Positions 18,358-29,253 of a stretch of DNA of 64,000 nt are shown here, in pieces (positions within the stretch are counted from its first letter, which is position 1; every line of letters begins with the position of its first letter). The stretch spans positions 1,116,001 through 1,180,000 of the forward strand of contig NZ_JAVAMS010000001.1 of NCBI RefSeq assembly GCF_030730945.1, read 5' to 3'. Source of the DNA: Aurantiacibacter poecillastricola. Lineage in GTDB: Bacteria > Pseudomonadota > Alphaproteobacteria > Sphingomonadales > Sphingomonadaceae. Under the pieces are notes generated by a model. It worked only from the letters and a program-made list of their open reading frames with translations. It did not search any database and was not told the DNA's origin. Made by a program: the position numbers and the translations under genes.

Positions 18358-18888
18358 ATGCGTTTCACCTCTCTTGCCGCCGTTTCCGGCCTGGCTCTCG
18401 CCCTTGCAGCCTGCGGCGATGCTGCCGAGGATACCGATGTCGTAGAGGCCGACAGCACCATTACCGACACGATGGATTCCGACGTCGCAGGCTCCGCGAT
18501 GGCCGATGCGGACATGGGTGGCGAAACCGTCACCGATGCCAGCACCGCCACCGCTGCGGAGTTGGAGACGGCAGGCGCCTCCCCCGAACTGGCCGCGGCG
18601 ATCGTCGCCGCGCAGCCCTTCGCCGACGCGACCGAGCTGCAGGCCGTGATGCTGGAGTATGTCTCCGAGGACGAGGCCGAGGACATTCGCCGCGACATCT
18701 TCGTGCCGATCGACCTCAACAGCGCCAGCAACGATGCCATCGCGCTGATCCCCGGCATGTCCGACCGCATGATCGGCGAGTTCCTCGAATACCGTCCGTA
18801 TGAGAACATGGACGAATTCAACCGTGAAATCGGCAAGTATGTCGACGAGGCCGAAGTGGCGCGCCTGCGCCGCTACGTAACGCTCTGA
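18358..18888 (+). CDS. lipoprotein with a ComEA-like helix-hairpin-helix domain
   Basis: A 176-residue predicted lipoprotein: signal ending in LALAACG (Cys19), then an acidic Asp/Thr/Ala-rich linker to about residue 60, then two helix-hairpin-helix-like segments. The second reads DLNSASNDAIALIPGMSDR followed by EFLEYRPYENMDEFN, close to the ComEA pattern. ComEA proteins bind incoming DNA in the periplasm, but no competence genes are nearby and the acidic linker is unusual, so a protein-protein or scaffold role is also possible. The start is preceded by AGAAAGG. It overlaps the next, convergent gene by 16 bases. Confidence 0.7.
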   Translation: MRFTSLAAVSGLALALAACGDAAEDTDVVEADSTITDTMDSDVAGSAMADADMGGETVTDASTATAAELETAGASPELAAAIVAAQPFADATELQAVMLEYVSEDEAEDIRRDIFVPIDLNSASNDAIALIPGMSDRMIGEFLEYRPYENMDEFNREIGKYVDEAEVARLRRYVTL

Positions 18889-19465
18889 GCCCGTTTCGGA
18901 CGGCGCTCCAGCCATAGTCGCACGATCTCGGCGGCGGCCAGTATCCCTCCAAGGATATAGGCCGTCGCCGGATCGAACGCGGCGAGCGCCCAGTGCACGA
19001 ATACCAGTACCGCCGCCGGATAGACGAGCCGGTGCAGCCGCTTCCATGAACGCCGGAGCATTCGCATCGACGCATCGTTGGAGGTGATCGCCAGCGGCGC
19101 GAACAGCGCCAGCGCCAGCCATCCGGTCAGCATGTCCGGCCGCAGGGCTTCCTCCAGTATCAATGGCGGCGAGGCCTTGTTGGCGAGGTAAACACCCGTA
19201 TGCGCCGCGGCATAGGCAAAGCTCGCCACGCCGAGGTCGCGCCGCCGCTTCAGCAGCCACCCGGTCCAGCGAGCCCTGCCCGTAACAAGCCTGATGGGCG
19301 TGACCAGCAGCGTCGCCATCAGCAGGTATGTCGCCCAGTCGCCGCTATCGCCGATGGCGTGGCCGAAACCGTAGCTCTCCGGCGTCATGGCCCAGCGCCA
19401 GGCGATCCACGCGCCGGGCAGGGCCAGCACCAGCCATAGCAGCTTCTGCGACTTGAGCACCTGGC

Positions 19466-19475
<10 letters not shown>
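18873..19475 (-). CDS. ferric reductase-like haem membrane protein, MsrQ-like
   Basis: A 200-residue membrane protein with about six helices and well-placed histidines ([11 protein letters not shown] near 92, [20 protein letters not shown] near 145-160) typical of the ferric-reductase-like transmembrane domain of MsrQ. MsrQ passes electrons from quinones to the periplasmic methionine sulfoxide reductase MsrP. No msrP gene is visible beside it, so the partner is unknown. It follows aroC on the same strand with a ten-base overlap and overlaps the convergent lipoprotein gene. Confidence 0.75.
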
Positions 19476-20536
<1,061 letters not shown>

Positions 20537-20939
20537 GGGCGCCAGCCTTTGCGCGAATCTTTCGCGCGTGTCGAGTATGCGGAAACTTTCCTACTCGGCC
20601 TGTGAGGGGCATCGTGCGGGCATGACTCGATGTCGCGCCCACGCCCGCACCGTGACACTTCTCCCGCTCGATGGTGACAGTTCGGCGGGGCATGGTGACA
20701 CCTCGCGGAGCAAGGGTGACAGTTTTTCCGCACAGGGTGACGCTTCGACGGTGGAGGGTGACACTTTTAGGGCCAAGGGTGACACAAGGAGGGGTTTTTG
20801 CTCCAGGACAGTGTTCCATGTGTTCCAGGTTCGTCCCGCGCCTGCGGACAAAGCAGCCTTTGCGCTGGCCTTTCCGCGCGTGGAAGGGCAGGAACAAAAC
20901 GCGCTCAAGTAGCGAAAGTGGTAGCGCAGAAAGAGAATT
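20537..20939. other. 403-base intergenic region between aroC and ruvA
   Basis: This is the only long gene-free stretch in the window. Its centre (20652-20790) is the GTGAC tandem array listed separately. The flank next to aroC (20537-20650) shows no recognisable element. The flank next to ruvA contains AAGGAGG (20786-20792) with no start codon in range, three GTTC motifs (20813, 20822, 20829) at spacings that do not match an alphaproteobacterial LexA box, and an AGAAAGAG ribosome site before ruvA. Open frames across the array on both strands exist because the period is a multiple of three; they are not believed to be genes. Confidence 0.7.
20652..20790. repeat. seven-copy, 21-bp phased direct repeat with conserved GTGAC core
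   Basis: GTGAC occurs at 20652, 20674, 20695, 20716, 20737, 20758 and 20779: one step of 22 bases and then five of exactly 21. Around the core the units share AGGGTGACACTT or close variants, whereas the 9-10 bases between cores differ. Conserved cores with variable spacers at two helical turns point to protein binding on one face of DNA rather than recent slippage duplication. The array is intergenic, between the divergently oriented aroC and ruvA. Confidence 0.9.
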
Positions 20940-21548
20940 ATGATTGCGAAGCTATCCGGGCGGCTGGACGAAACCGGCGATGACTGGGCCATCGTCGATG
21001 TGCAGGGCGTAGGCTATCTCGTCCACTGCTCCACCAAGACGCTGACGGCGCTGGGCGCGGTGGGCGAAGCCTGCACCGTCCATACAGACCTGCAGGTGAG
21101 CGAGAACGACATGCGCCTGCTGGGCTTCGCCGAGGCAAGCGAGCGCGACTGGTTTCGCCTGCTGACAGGCGTGCAGGGGGTGGGATCGAAGGTGGCGCTC
21201 GCCATCCTCTCCGCCCTCTCGACCGGCGAACTGCGCGACGCCTGCGCAGGCGGCGACGCGGCCAGCGTGGCGCGGGCGAACGGGGTTGGGCCGAAACTGG
21301 CGGGCCGCATCGTGAACGAGTTGAAGGACAAGGCTGGCGCGATGCCGGGTGCCGCCGCTGGCGGGGTGGCGGGTGCTTCCGTGATGCCTGCAGGGGGAGC
21401 GAGTGCGGACGCGGTGAGCGCCTTGCAGAACCTCGGCTTCAAGCCTGCCATAGCGGCGCAGGCCGTCGCCCGCGCTCAGGAGGAACTGGGTGAAGGCGCG
21501 GCGGAAGGCGACCTTATCCGCGTGGCCTTGAAGAAGGCGGCACGATGA
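20940..21548 (+). CDS. ruvA: Holliday junction DNA helicase subunit RuvA
   Basis: Binds four-way junctions and loads RuvB for branch migration in recombination repair. The 202-residue protein has the N-terminal OB fold (MIAKLSGRLDETGDDWAIVDVQG), the paired helix-hairpin-helix region (LLTGVQGVGSKVALAILSAL, then NGVGPKLAGRIVNELKDK) and the RuvB-binding third domain after a Gly/Ala-rich linker (SADAVSALQNLGFKPAIAAQ). An AGAAAGAG ribosome site precedes the start. Three small genes separate it from ruvB. Confidence 0.97.
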   Translation: MIAKLSGRLDETGDDWAIVDVQGVGYLVHCSTKTLTALGAVGEACTVHTDLQVSENDMRLLGFAEASERDWFRLLTGVQGVGSKVALAILSALSTGELRDACAGGDAASVARANGVGPKLAGRIVNELKDKAGAMPGAAAGGVAGASVMPAGGASADAVSALQNLGFKPAIAAQAVARAQEELGEGAAEGDLIRVALKKAAR

Positions 21549-21703
21549 GCAGGCTGGGCCGGATCATAGTGGTCATCGCCGCGCTGGCCGCGGTGTTCAT
21601 CGGCGTGGTCCTGCTGTTCTGGGACGATGCACCAACCCCGCACGAGGAAGCCTGCATCGCAGGCGGCGGCACATGGACGGAGGAAACGGGATGCGTGCAA
21701 TAG
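21545..21703 (+). CDS. small single-helix membrane protein
   Basis: A 52-residue gene. The start overlaps the ruvA stop (ATGA) and the end overlaps the start of the next gene, a sign of real translation. Residues ~6-27 form one membrane helix (IIVVIAALAAVFIGVVLLF). A short cysteine-containing outer segment follows (EEACIAGGGTWTEETGCVQ). That CxxGGGxW...GC layout is common in short sphingomonad periplasmic peptides. Function is unknown. Confidence 0.65.
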   Translation: MSRLGRIIVVIAALAAVFIGVVLLFWDDAPTPHEEACIAGGGTWTEETGCVQ

Positions 21704-22212
21704 TCTTGAGTGCGCTGGCTCTGTTGGTGGCAACACCGGCTGCGGCGCAGCAGGCGGACATGTCGGCCTTCACCACAGGACCGGTGTTCGAGGATTTCGG
21801 CCCGCATGCAAGCGTCGAGCAGACCGACCCGCTCCCCGCCGATACGAGCCTGCGCCACAGCTTCGATGTCGCAGCTGCCGCAGAGGAGGGCCGCTTCAAC
21901 CGCGGCTTCGAAAGCGCGGCCCGCTTCATCAACATGCACGCGGCAAACGGCATCGACCCCTCGCAGATCGAGGTGGCGGTGGTGGTCCACGGCGGCGCGG
22001 TGCGGGACTTGCTGGACGGCGAGGACAATGCCGGCGCCGCAAACGTGCGAGCCATGCTGGACCACGGCGTGCGCTTCATAGTCTGCGGCCAGAGCGCGGC
22101 AGGCCTCGGCATCTCCGCCGATGACCTGATCCCCGGCGTGGAAATGGCCCTCTCCGCCATGACCGCCCACGCGCTGCTGCAGCAGCAGGGTTATACGGTG
22201 AACCCGTTTTGA
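21691..22212 (+). CDS. secreted DsrE-family protein
   Basis: A 173-residue exported protein: signal peptide MRAIVLSALALLVATPAAAQ, then a DsrE/DsrF-like domain. Family features are the RFNRGFESAARFINMHAANG helix, the strand VAVVVHGGAVRDLL, and RFIVCGQSAAGLGI carrying the single conserved Cys, followed by VEMALSAMTAHALLQQQGY. DsrE-like proteins relay sulfur in the cytoplasm, but exported versions have no defined role. The ATG at 21691 is preferred over 21673 because it starts directly at the signal. It overlaps its upstream neighbour by 13 bases. Confidence 0.8.
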   Translation: MRAIVLSALALLVATPAAAQQADMSAFTTGPVFEDFGPHASVEQTDPLPADTSLRHSFDVAAAAEEGRFNRGFESAARFINMHAANGIDPSQIEVAVVVHGGAVRDLLDGEDNAGAANVRAMLDHGVRFIVCGQSAAGLGISADDLIPGVEMALSAMTAHALLQQQGYTVNPF

Positions 22213-22715
22213 TGTTAAGAATGAACGCCTTAAGGCCTCTAAGCCTAGCGGCTGCTTTTACTGTCAGTAGCCATTCTAGCCTCTTGCTTCTTCCAGCTTC
22301 CCTTATGCTTTGGCAGCTTGCTGCGGAGGAAGCGGCTACGTTGCGCTGGTTGCCGCCATTGTCGCTACTCATATTGACAATTCCTTTTACCATCATCTGG
22401 GGCATTGCGCTGATCCTCGCGACGGGATTGACCAGTTGGTTGAACCGACCATTAAACCGGCCATTCATTTTGGGGGCCGGTGCAATTGCGGGGTTGGCGT
22501 TCAACTACTTTCTGGCTGTCGCTTTCTTCGATCCTGACGATTTCTTGGGCAGAAACGAGGAGCAAAGCGCTTGGGCCTATTCTCTATGGGCGTGGGAAAT
22601 GTACCCGCTGTTCGCTCTTGTTGGAGTGATATGCGGTGTCGTGCTCCTTTTCGCCTACAGCAAGTTTCAATTCGACGGACGAGAACTTGACCGACCAGCC
22701 CATCCACTCCCCTGA
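22212..22715 (+). CDS. membrane protein of unknown function with atypical codon use
   Basis: A 167-residue protein with four or five hydrophobic segments and a short acidic loop ([17 protein letters not shown]). I do not recognise the family. The ATG at 22212 overlaps the stop of the DsrE gene (TGATG). The DNA is visibly richer in A and T than its neighbours and uses TTA, CTA, AGA and AGG codons that are almost absent around it (the first seven codons include TTA, AGA and TTA). This suggests recent acquisition. Its 3' end overlaps the proposed ruvB start. Confidence 0.65.
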   Translation: MLRMNALRPLSLAAAFTVSSHSSLLLLPASLMLWQLAAEEAATLRWLPPLSLLILTIPFTIIWGIALILATGLTSWLNRPLNRPFILGAGAIAGLAFNYFLAVAFFDPDDFLGRNEEQSAWAYSLWAWEMYPLFALVGVICGVVLLFAYSKFQFDGRELDRPAHPLP

Positions 22716-23739
22716 CCGCCTGCCGGAAGACCCGGACGCGGCGCTGCGTCCCAAGTCGCTCGCCGAGTTCGTCGGGCAGGAAGCGGCGCGCGACAATCTG
22801 CGCGTCTTCATCGAGGCGGCGCGCGGGCGGGGCGAGGCGATGGACCATGTGCTGTTCTTCGGGCCGCCGGGCCTGGGCAAGACCACGCTGGCGCAGATCG
22901 TCGCCAAGGAAATGGGCGTCGGCTTTCGCGCCACCTCCGGCCCGGTGATCGCCAAGGCGGGCGACCTCGCCGCGCTGCTCACCAATCTCGAGCCCAACGA
23001 CGTGCTCTTCATCGACGAGATCCACCGCCTCAATCCGGTGGTGGAGGAAGTGCTCTACCCGGCGATGGAGGACCGCGCGCTCGACATCATCATTGGCGAG
23101 GGGCCGTCGGCGCGCAGCGTGCGGATCGACCTGCCGCCCTTCACGCTGGTGGGCGCGACCACGCGGCAGGGCCTGCTTACCACGCCGCTGCGCGACCGCT
23201 TCGGCATCCCGGTCCGGCTGGTCTTCTATACCGAGAGCGAGCTGATGCAGGTCGTCACCCGCGGCGCGCGGCTGCTGGGCATGGCCATCGCCGAGGAAGG
23301 CGCTCGCGAGATCGCTCGCCGGAGCCGCGGGACGCCGCGTGTGGCAGGACGCCTGCTGCGCCGCGTTCGAGACTTCGCGCAGGTGCAAGGCGAGAGCACC
23401 GTGACGGCTCGAATCGCTGACGAGGCGCTCACCCGGCTGGAGATCGACAATCTCGGCCTCGATGCGATGGACCGCCGCTACCTCACCATGATCGCGGCCA
23501 CCTACAAGGGCGGCCCGGTCGGGGTGGAAACGCTGGCGGCAGGCCTCGCCGAACCGCGCGATACGGTAGAGGAGGTGATCGAGCCCTATCTCATCCAGCT
23601 GGGCCTGATCGCCCGCACCGCGCGAGGGCGCTGCCTCAACGATGGCGGCTGGCAGCATCTCGGGCTGACGCCGCCCACCGGCACTTCTGGCGACTCCCGG
23701 CGCGGCATGCAGGGCGGGCTGTTCGAGGACGAGGGTTGA
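22687..23739 (+). CDS. ruvB: Holliday junction DNA helicase subunit RuvB
   Basis: AAA+ motor that drives branch migration with RuvA. Walker [16 protein letters not shown] is near residue 60 and Walker [13 protein letters not shown] near 110; the sensor region [19 protein letters not shown] and the C-terminal winged helix ([18 protein letters not shown]) are intact. I chose a TTG at 22687 ([19 protein letters not shown]), where RuvB homology begins, giving 350 residues. The alternative GTG at 22636 adds 17 residues lying inside the upstream gene. Either way the two genes overlap, 29 bases with the TTG start. Confidence 0.95.
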   Translation: MTDQPIHSPDRLPEDPDAALRPKSLAEFVGQEAARDNLRVFIEAARGRGEAMDHVLFFGPPGLGKTTLAQIVAKEMGVGFRATSGPVIAKAGDLAALLTNLEPNDVLFIDEIHRLNPVVEEVLYPAMEDRALDIIIGEGPSARSVRIDLPPFTLVGATTRQGLLTTPLRDRFGIPVRLVFYTESELMQVVTRGARLLGMAIAEEGAREIARRSRGTPRVAGRLLRRVRDFAQVQGESTVTARIADEALTRLEIDNLGLDAMDRRYLTMIAATYKGGPVGVETLAAGLAEPRDTVEEVIEPYLIQLGLIARTARGRCLNDGGWQHLGLTPPTGTSGDSRRGMQGGLFEDEG

Positions 23740-23771
23740 GCGGCTCGGCAAATAGCTCCTCGCGATAAGGA

Positions 23772-23834
23772 CGCCGGATTCGGTTCCATAGTGGGACAGA
23801 CCTTCGCGAGAGACGGAAATCCGGCGATTTTTTT
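23772..23834 (+). terminator. probable Rho-independent terminator after ruvB
   Basis: CGCCGGATT (23772-23780) pairs perfectly with AATCCGGCG (23818-23826) and is followed at once by seven T residues. The 37-base loop is long but has internal pairing potential. It is 33 bases after the ruvB stop. The end of this structure also matches a sigma-54 promoter pattern, discussed as a finding. Confidence 0.6.
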
Positions 23835-23884
23835 GCCTCCCGAGGCCTCAAATCACGGTTAAGGCGATTGCAGCCGGGCGCATT

Positions 23885-23973
23885 GCACGTCTCACTGTCA
23901 GCAACCGGGAAAGGCCGGGGGTGTCGTTCGGACCCTCTGGCAACGATCCGGCCAAGCTGAGAGAGACACGTGC
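23885..23973 (+). ncRNA. candidate structured 5' leader of the PEP-CTERM gene
   Basis: GCACG-TCTC (23885-23893) can pair with GAGA-CA-CGTGC (23963-23973), closing a domain that ends at the base before the ATG and would hide the GAGAGAGA ribosome site. Inside, GGCCGG (23913-23918) pairs with CCGGCC (23948-23953) and GGGT (23919-23922) with ACCC (23932-23935). It matches no riboswitch class I can name. The pairing was found by eye, without energy calculation. Confidence 0.35.
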
Positions 23974-25005
23974 ATGTCGGTACGGATGGCCATCGCGAAA
24001 TTGACTGCTGCTGCCGCGGGCGGCGCGGTCGTGGCCGGCGGTGCCGTGCATGTCGCAGAGCCTCAATCGGCAGTGGTCGGCTACAAGAGTGACAAGGATG
24101 GCGAGGAGCGCACGACCGAACTCGTCCAGGTGAAGGGCGATCCCACGGCGAGCCGTGCGATCCCGCCGCGTCCGCGCGAACAGCAGCGTCTGCGCCGCGT
24201 GATCGAGACGGAGTGCTGCGAGGAGGAAGTGGCCCTCGCCGCGCCGCTACCCCTGCCACCGCTGCCGGCGGCTCCCGTTCGCGGTGGCGGTGGCGGCCAG
24301 CCGGTGATCGTCGGCGGTTCGAGCGGCTTTGGCGGCGGTTTCGGAGGCGGATTCTTCGGGGGCTTCTTCGGTGGTTCGGGTGGCGGCGGCAGCGCGGTGG
24401 TCGACATGAGCACCACCACTACGACGTCGGGCGGCGACGGCGGGACCGGCGGCGACATCATAATCGACATCGACAATGACATTTCCTCGACAGGTTCCTC
24501 GACTTCCACATCCGGCGGATCGACCTCGACCTCGGGCGGTTCGACGTCGACCAGCACCGGCGGCGTTACCAGCACCACGGGCGGCACCTCGACTTCGACC
24601 AGTTCGGGCAATGTGACCAGCACCAGTTCCACCGGCGGGTCTTCGTCCAGCACCAGCACGGGCGGCGTGACGAGCACGACCTCGACTTCGACCGGGGGCG
24701 TGACGAGCACGACCTCTACTTCGGGCAACGTGACCTCGTCCACATCCACCTCGACATCGGGTAATGTCACGAGTTCGACCTCGACCAGCACATCGTCCAG
24801 CAGCTCGACTTCCACCTCGTCGAGCACGTCGAGCTCCACTTCGACCTCTACCAGCAGTTCCACCTCGGGCGGGACTACCAGCGGTACAACGTCGGGCACG
24901 CAGGTACCCGCACCGGGCATGCTGGTGCTGTTCGGAGCGGCGGCCGGAGCGGTCTTCTGGCGCCGACGTCGCAAGACATTCGCAGGTGAGGCTGCCGGGG
25001 GCTGA
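23974..25005 (+). CDS. PEP-CTERM surface protein with long Ser/Thr/Gly low-complexity region
   Basis: A 343-residue exported protein. It has a hydrophobic Ala/Gly N-terminal signal (residues ~5-27), a charged segment with a vicinal pair (ETECCEEE), a glycine/phenylalanine-rich stretch (~95-135), and about 150 residues of short Ser/Thr repeats such as TSTSTGGVTSTT and SGNVTSS. The C-terminus is a sorting signal: VPAPGM, a hydrophobic helix, then RRRRK, as recognised by exosortase and removed on export. Ser/Thr runs in such proteins are often glycosylated and occur in surface or biofilm matrix material. No exosortase is in the window. Confidence 0.8.
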   Translation: MSVRMAIAKLTAAAAGGAVVAGGAVHVAEPQSAVVGYKSDKDGEERTTELVQVKGDPTASRAIPPRPREQQRLRRVIETECCEEEVALAAPLPLPPLPAAPVRGGGGGQPVIVGGSSGFGGGFGGGFFGGFFGGSGGGGSAVVDMSTTTTTSGGDGGTGGDIIIDIDNDISSTGSSTSTSGGSTSTSGGSTSTSTGGVTSTTGGTSTSTSSGNVTSTSSTGGSSSSTSTGGVTSTTSTSTGGVTSTTSTSGNVTSSTSTSTSGNVTSSTSTSTSSSSSTSTSSSTSSSTSTSTSSSTSGGTTSGTTSGTQVPAPGMLVLFGAAAGAVFWRRRRKTFAGEAAGG

Positions 25006-25032
25006 TTACTCAGTCGGCAGCCAACAGGGGGG

Positions 25033-25061
25033 AAGGCGGCTTCGGGGGGAAGCCGCCTTTT
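25033..25061 (+). terminator. Rho-independent terminator after the PEP-CTERM gene
   Basis: AAGGCGGCTT (25033-25042) and AAGCCGCCTT (25050-25059) form a perfect 10-base stem with a seven-base G-rich loop, followed by TTTT. It starts 27 bases after the stop codon. Confidence 0.8.
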
Positions 25062-25177
25062 CCGATTCAGGAAACCGCAATCGGCCCAGACGAATTCAGT
25101 TCGTCGACCATTTTCTGCGCGCGACCGGCAACCTGAGCCAAGCCCGTGGCTCGCCCGGCCGCCGGGATCGCAGCAAC

Positions 25178-27853
<2,676 letters not shown>

Positions 27854-28032
27854 GGGGGATTGGTCCTCTTAAGTGTTGCGGATCGGCCCTGCCTTTGCGA
27901 GTTTGCCTGCAAGGGACAGAGCCACATGGGTGGCGACCTGCGCGTTTCACCGCGTCAGGTCAAGTGGACGTTTAGGGAACGCGGCGCGGGAAGGACTGGT
28001 TCCTTTCGCGGCAAGGCAAGGCGGCTTTGGCA

Positions 28033-28209
28033 ATGGCATTTGGAAATCCGAATAGACGGCGCGCATCGCTGAACGTGGGATGGATGCTGCTGGCACTGGT
28101 GGCGGCATCGTTCACGGGCGCGGTGCTGGGCCTCATCTGGCAGAGCTACGACTGGTTCGGCGGCGAAATCGAGGAAGAGCACGTCACGGTCGAGGAGCCG
28201 ACGGGCTAG
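28033..28209 (+). CDS. small membrane protein
   Basis: A 58-residue protein: a basic N-terminus (GNPNRRRASLN), one membrane helix (VGWMLLALVAASFTGAVLGLI, about residues 15-36) and an acidic tail (GGEIEEEHVTVEEPTG). The basic-in, acidic-out layout fits a single-pass inner-membrane protein. I do not recognise a family. It is divergent from acnA, and its last four bases overlap the end of the convergent transporter gene. Confidence 0.55.
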   Translation: MAFGNPNRRRASLNVGWMLLALVAASFTGAVLGLIWQSYDWFGGEIEEEHVTVEEPTG

Positions 28210-29120
28210 GGCAGTCCGGTGCCGTCCACGGAACTTGCCGTGCGCTTTCTCCGCCGGGCCCGAGGTGCCGCGATCCAGCAAGCGGCGACGATCAGCGCCA
28301 CTCCCAGGATCGTGGGTAGCGTCACCGGCTCGCGGAAGAAGAGCCAGCCGAACAGGGCCGCCCAGACGAAACCTGTATACTCCATCGGCACCAGCACCTG
28401 CGCCTCCGCCCGGGCATAGGCCCAGGCGATGGCCATGGACCCGGCCACCGTCAGGATGGCGGCATAGCCGATGGAGAGCATGGCATTCGGGCCGGGCAGC
28501 ACGAAAAGGAACGGCGCGGCCAGCAACTGGACCAGCCCGCCGACCCCGGCATGGAACGTCGCCACCTCTATGGGCCCTGCAACTTGCGACTGCTTGCGGA
28601 TGACGATGAAATTGTAGGCATAAAGCATGGCCGATACGAGGAGCGAGGCTAGGCCGAGCCAGATATCTTCGTTGACTTCGGCGCGCCCGAGCCGTCCGCT
28701 CACGATTACCAGCGTTCCTGCCAACCCCAGCGCAGATGCGCCGATGGCGCTGCGGCGGATCTGCTCGCCCAGCAGAAGATGCGCGAAATACAGTGCCAGC
28801 AGCGGTGCCATGAAGCTGATGGCGATGGCTTCGGCGAGGGGCAGCTTGGTGAGCGCGTAGAAGAAGGTGAGGGCCATGAAGGCGGAAACCACGCCGCGCT
28901 CCACATGCAGCCGCAGCACGGCTGGCTTCGGCCAGCGTGCCCCGCGCGCCAGCCAGATCGGCGCGGCAATGCCTGCCGCCAAAAGCGAGCGCAGCAGCGA
29001 GGCGGTGTAGACGCCCGCCGCCAGCGAAGCGGCCTTCATCTGCGCGTCCATCAGCGACAGAAAGCCAACGCCTGCAAAAGCGGCGAGAAAGGGCCAGAGC
29101 AGGCGCTGCGACTGATCCAT
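28206..29120 (-). CDS. EamA/DMT-family transporter
   Basis: A 304-residue membrane protein with ten predicted helices in two repeated halves, the EamA pattern of the drug/metabolite transporter superfamily. Typical segments are KLPLAEAIAISFMAPLLALYF in the first half and EYTGFVWAALFGWLFFREPV in the second. The substrate is unknown; members often export amino acids or small metabolites. The start at 29120 (MDQSQRLLWPF) was chosen because the upstream in-frame extension to 29192 is polar and not needed. It is divergent from the L,D-transpeptidase gene. Confidence 0.88.
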   Translation of the reverse strand: MDQSQRLLWPFLAAFAGVGFLSLMDAQMKAASLAAGVYTASLLRSLLAAGIAAPIWLARGARWPKPAVLRLHVERGVVSAFMALTFFYALTKLPLAEAIAISFMAPLLALYFAHLLLGEQIRRSAIGASALGLAGTLVIVSGRLGRAEVNEDIWLGLASLLVSAMLYAYNFIVIRKQSQVAGPIEVATFHAGVGGLVQLLAAPFLFVLPGPNAMLSIGYAAILTVAGSMAIAWAYARAEAQVLVPMEYTGFVWAALFGWLFFREPVTLPTILGVALIVAACWIAAPRARRRKRTASSVDGTGLP

Positions 29121-29253
29121 GCGAGGGCCATAGATGCCGTGCCTGCCCGCGTCACGCGGGTTTGCCCGGACTGGAAAGAGCGGGTTGTTCACGCTTCGTC
29201 AAGCGGCCGTCCTTGATCGGCGAAGGGCAAAGCGGCAAAATCTCAGGACTTCG

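Noticed and set aside
20652..20790. CRISPR array
   Set aside because: Repeats are too short, spacers are only about 10 bases, and no cas genes are present.
20813..20832. LexA/SOS box before ruvA
   Set aside because: Three GTTC motifs are spaced by 5 and 3 bases; the alphaproteobacterial box needs GTTC-N7-GTTC.
23885..23973. Cyclic-di-GMP (GEMM) riboswitch before the PEP-CTERM gene
   Set aside because: The conserved GEMM sequence and tetraloop-receptor pattern are not present; only a generic structured leader is supported.
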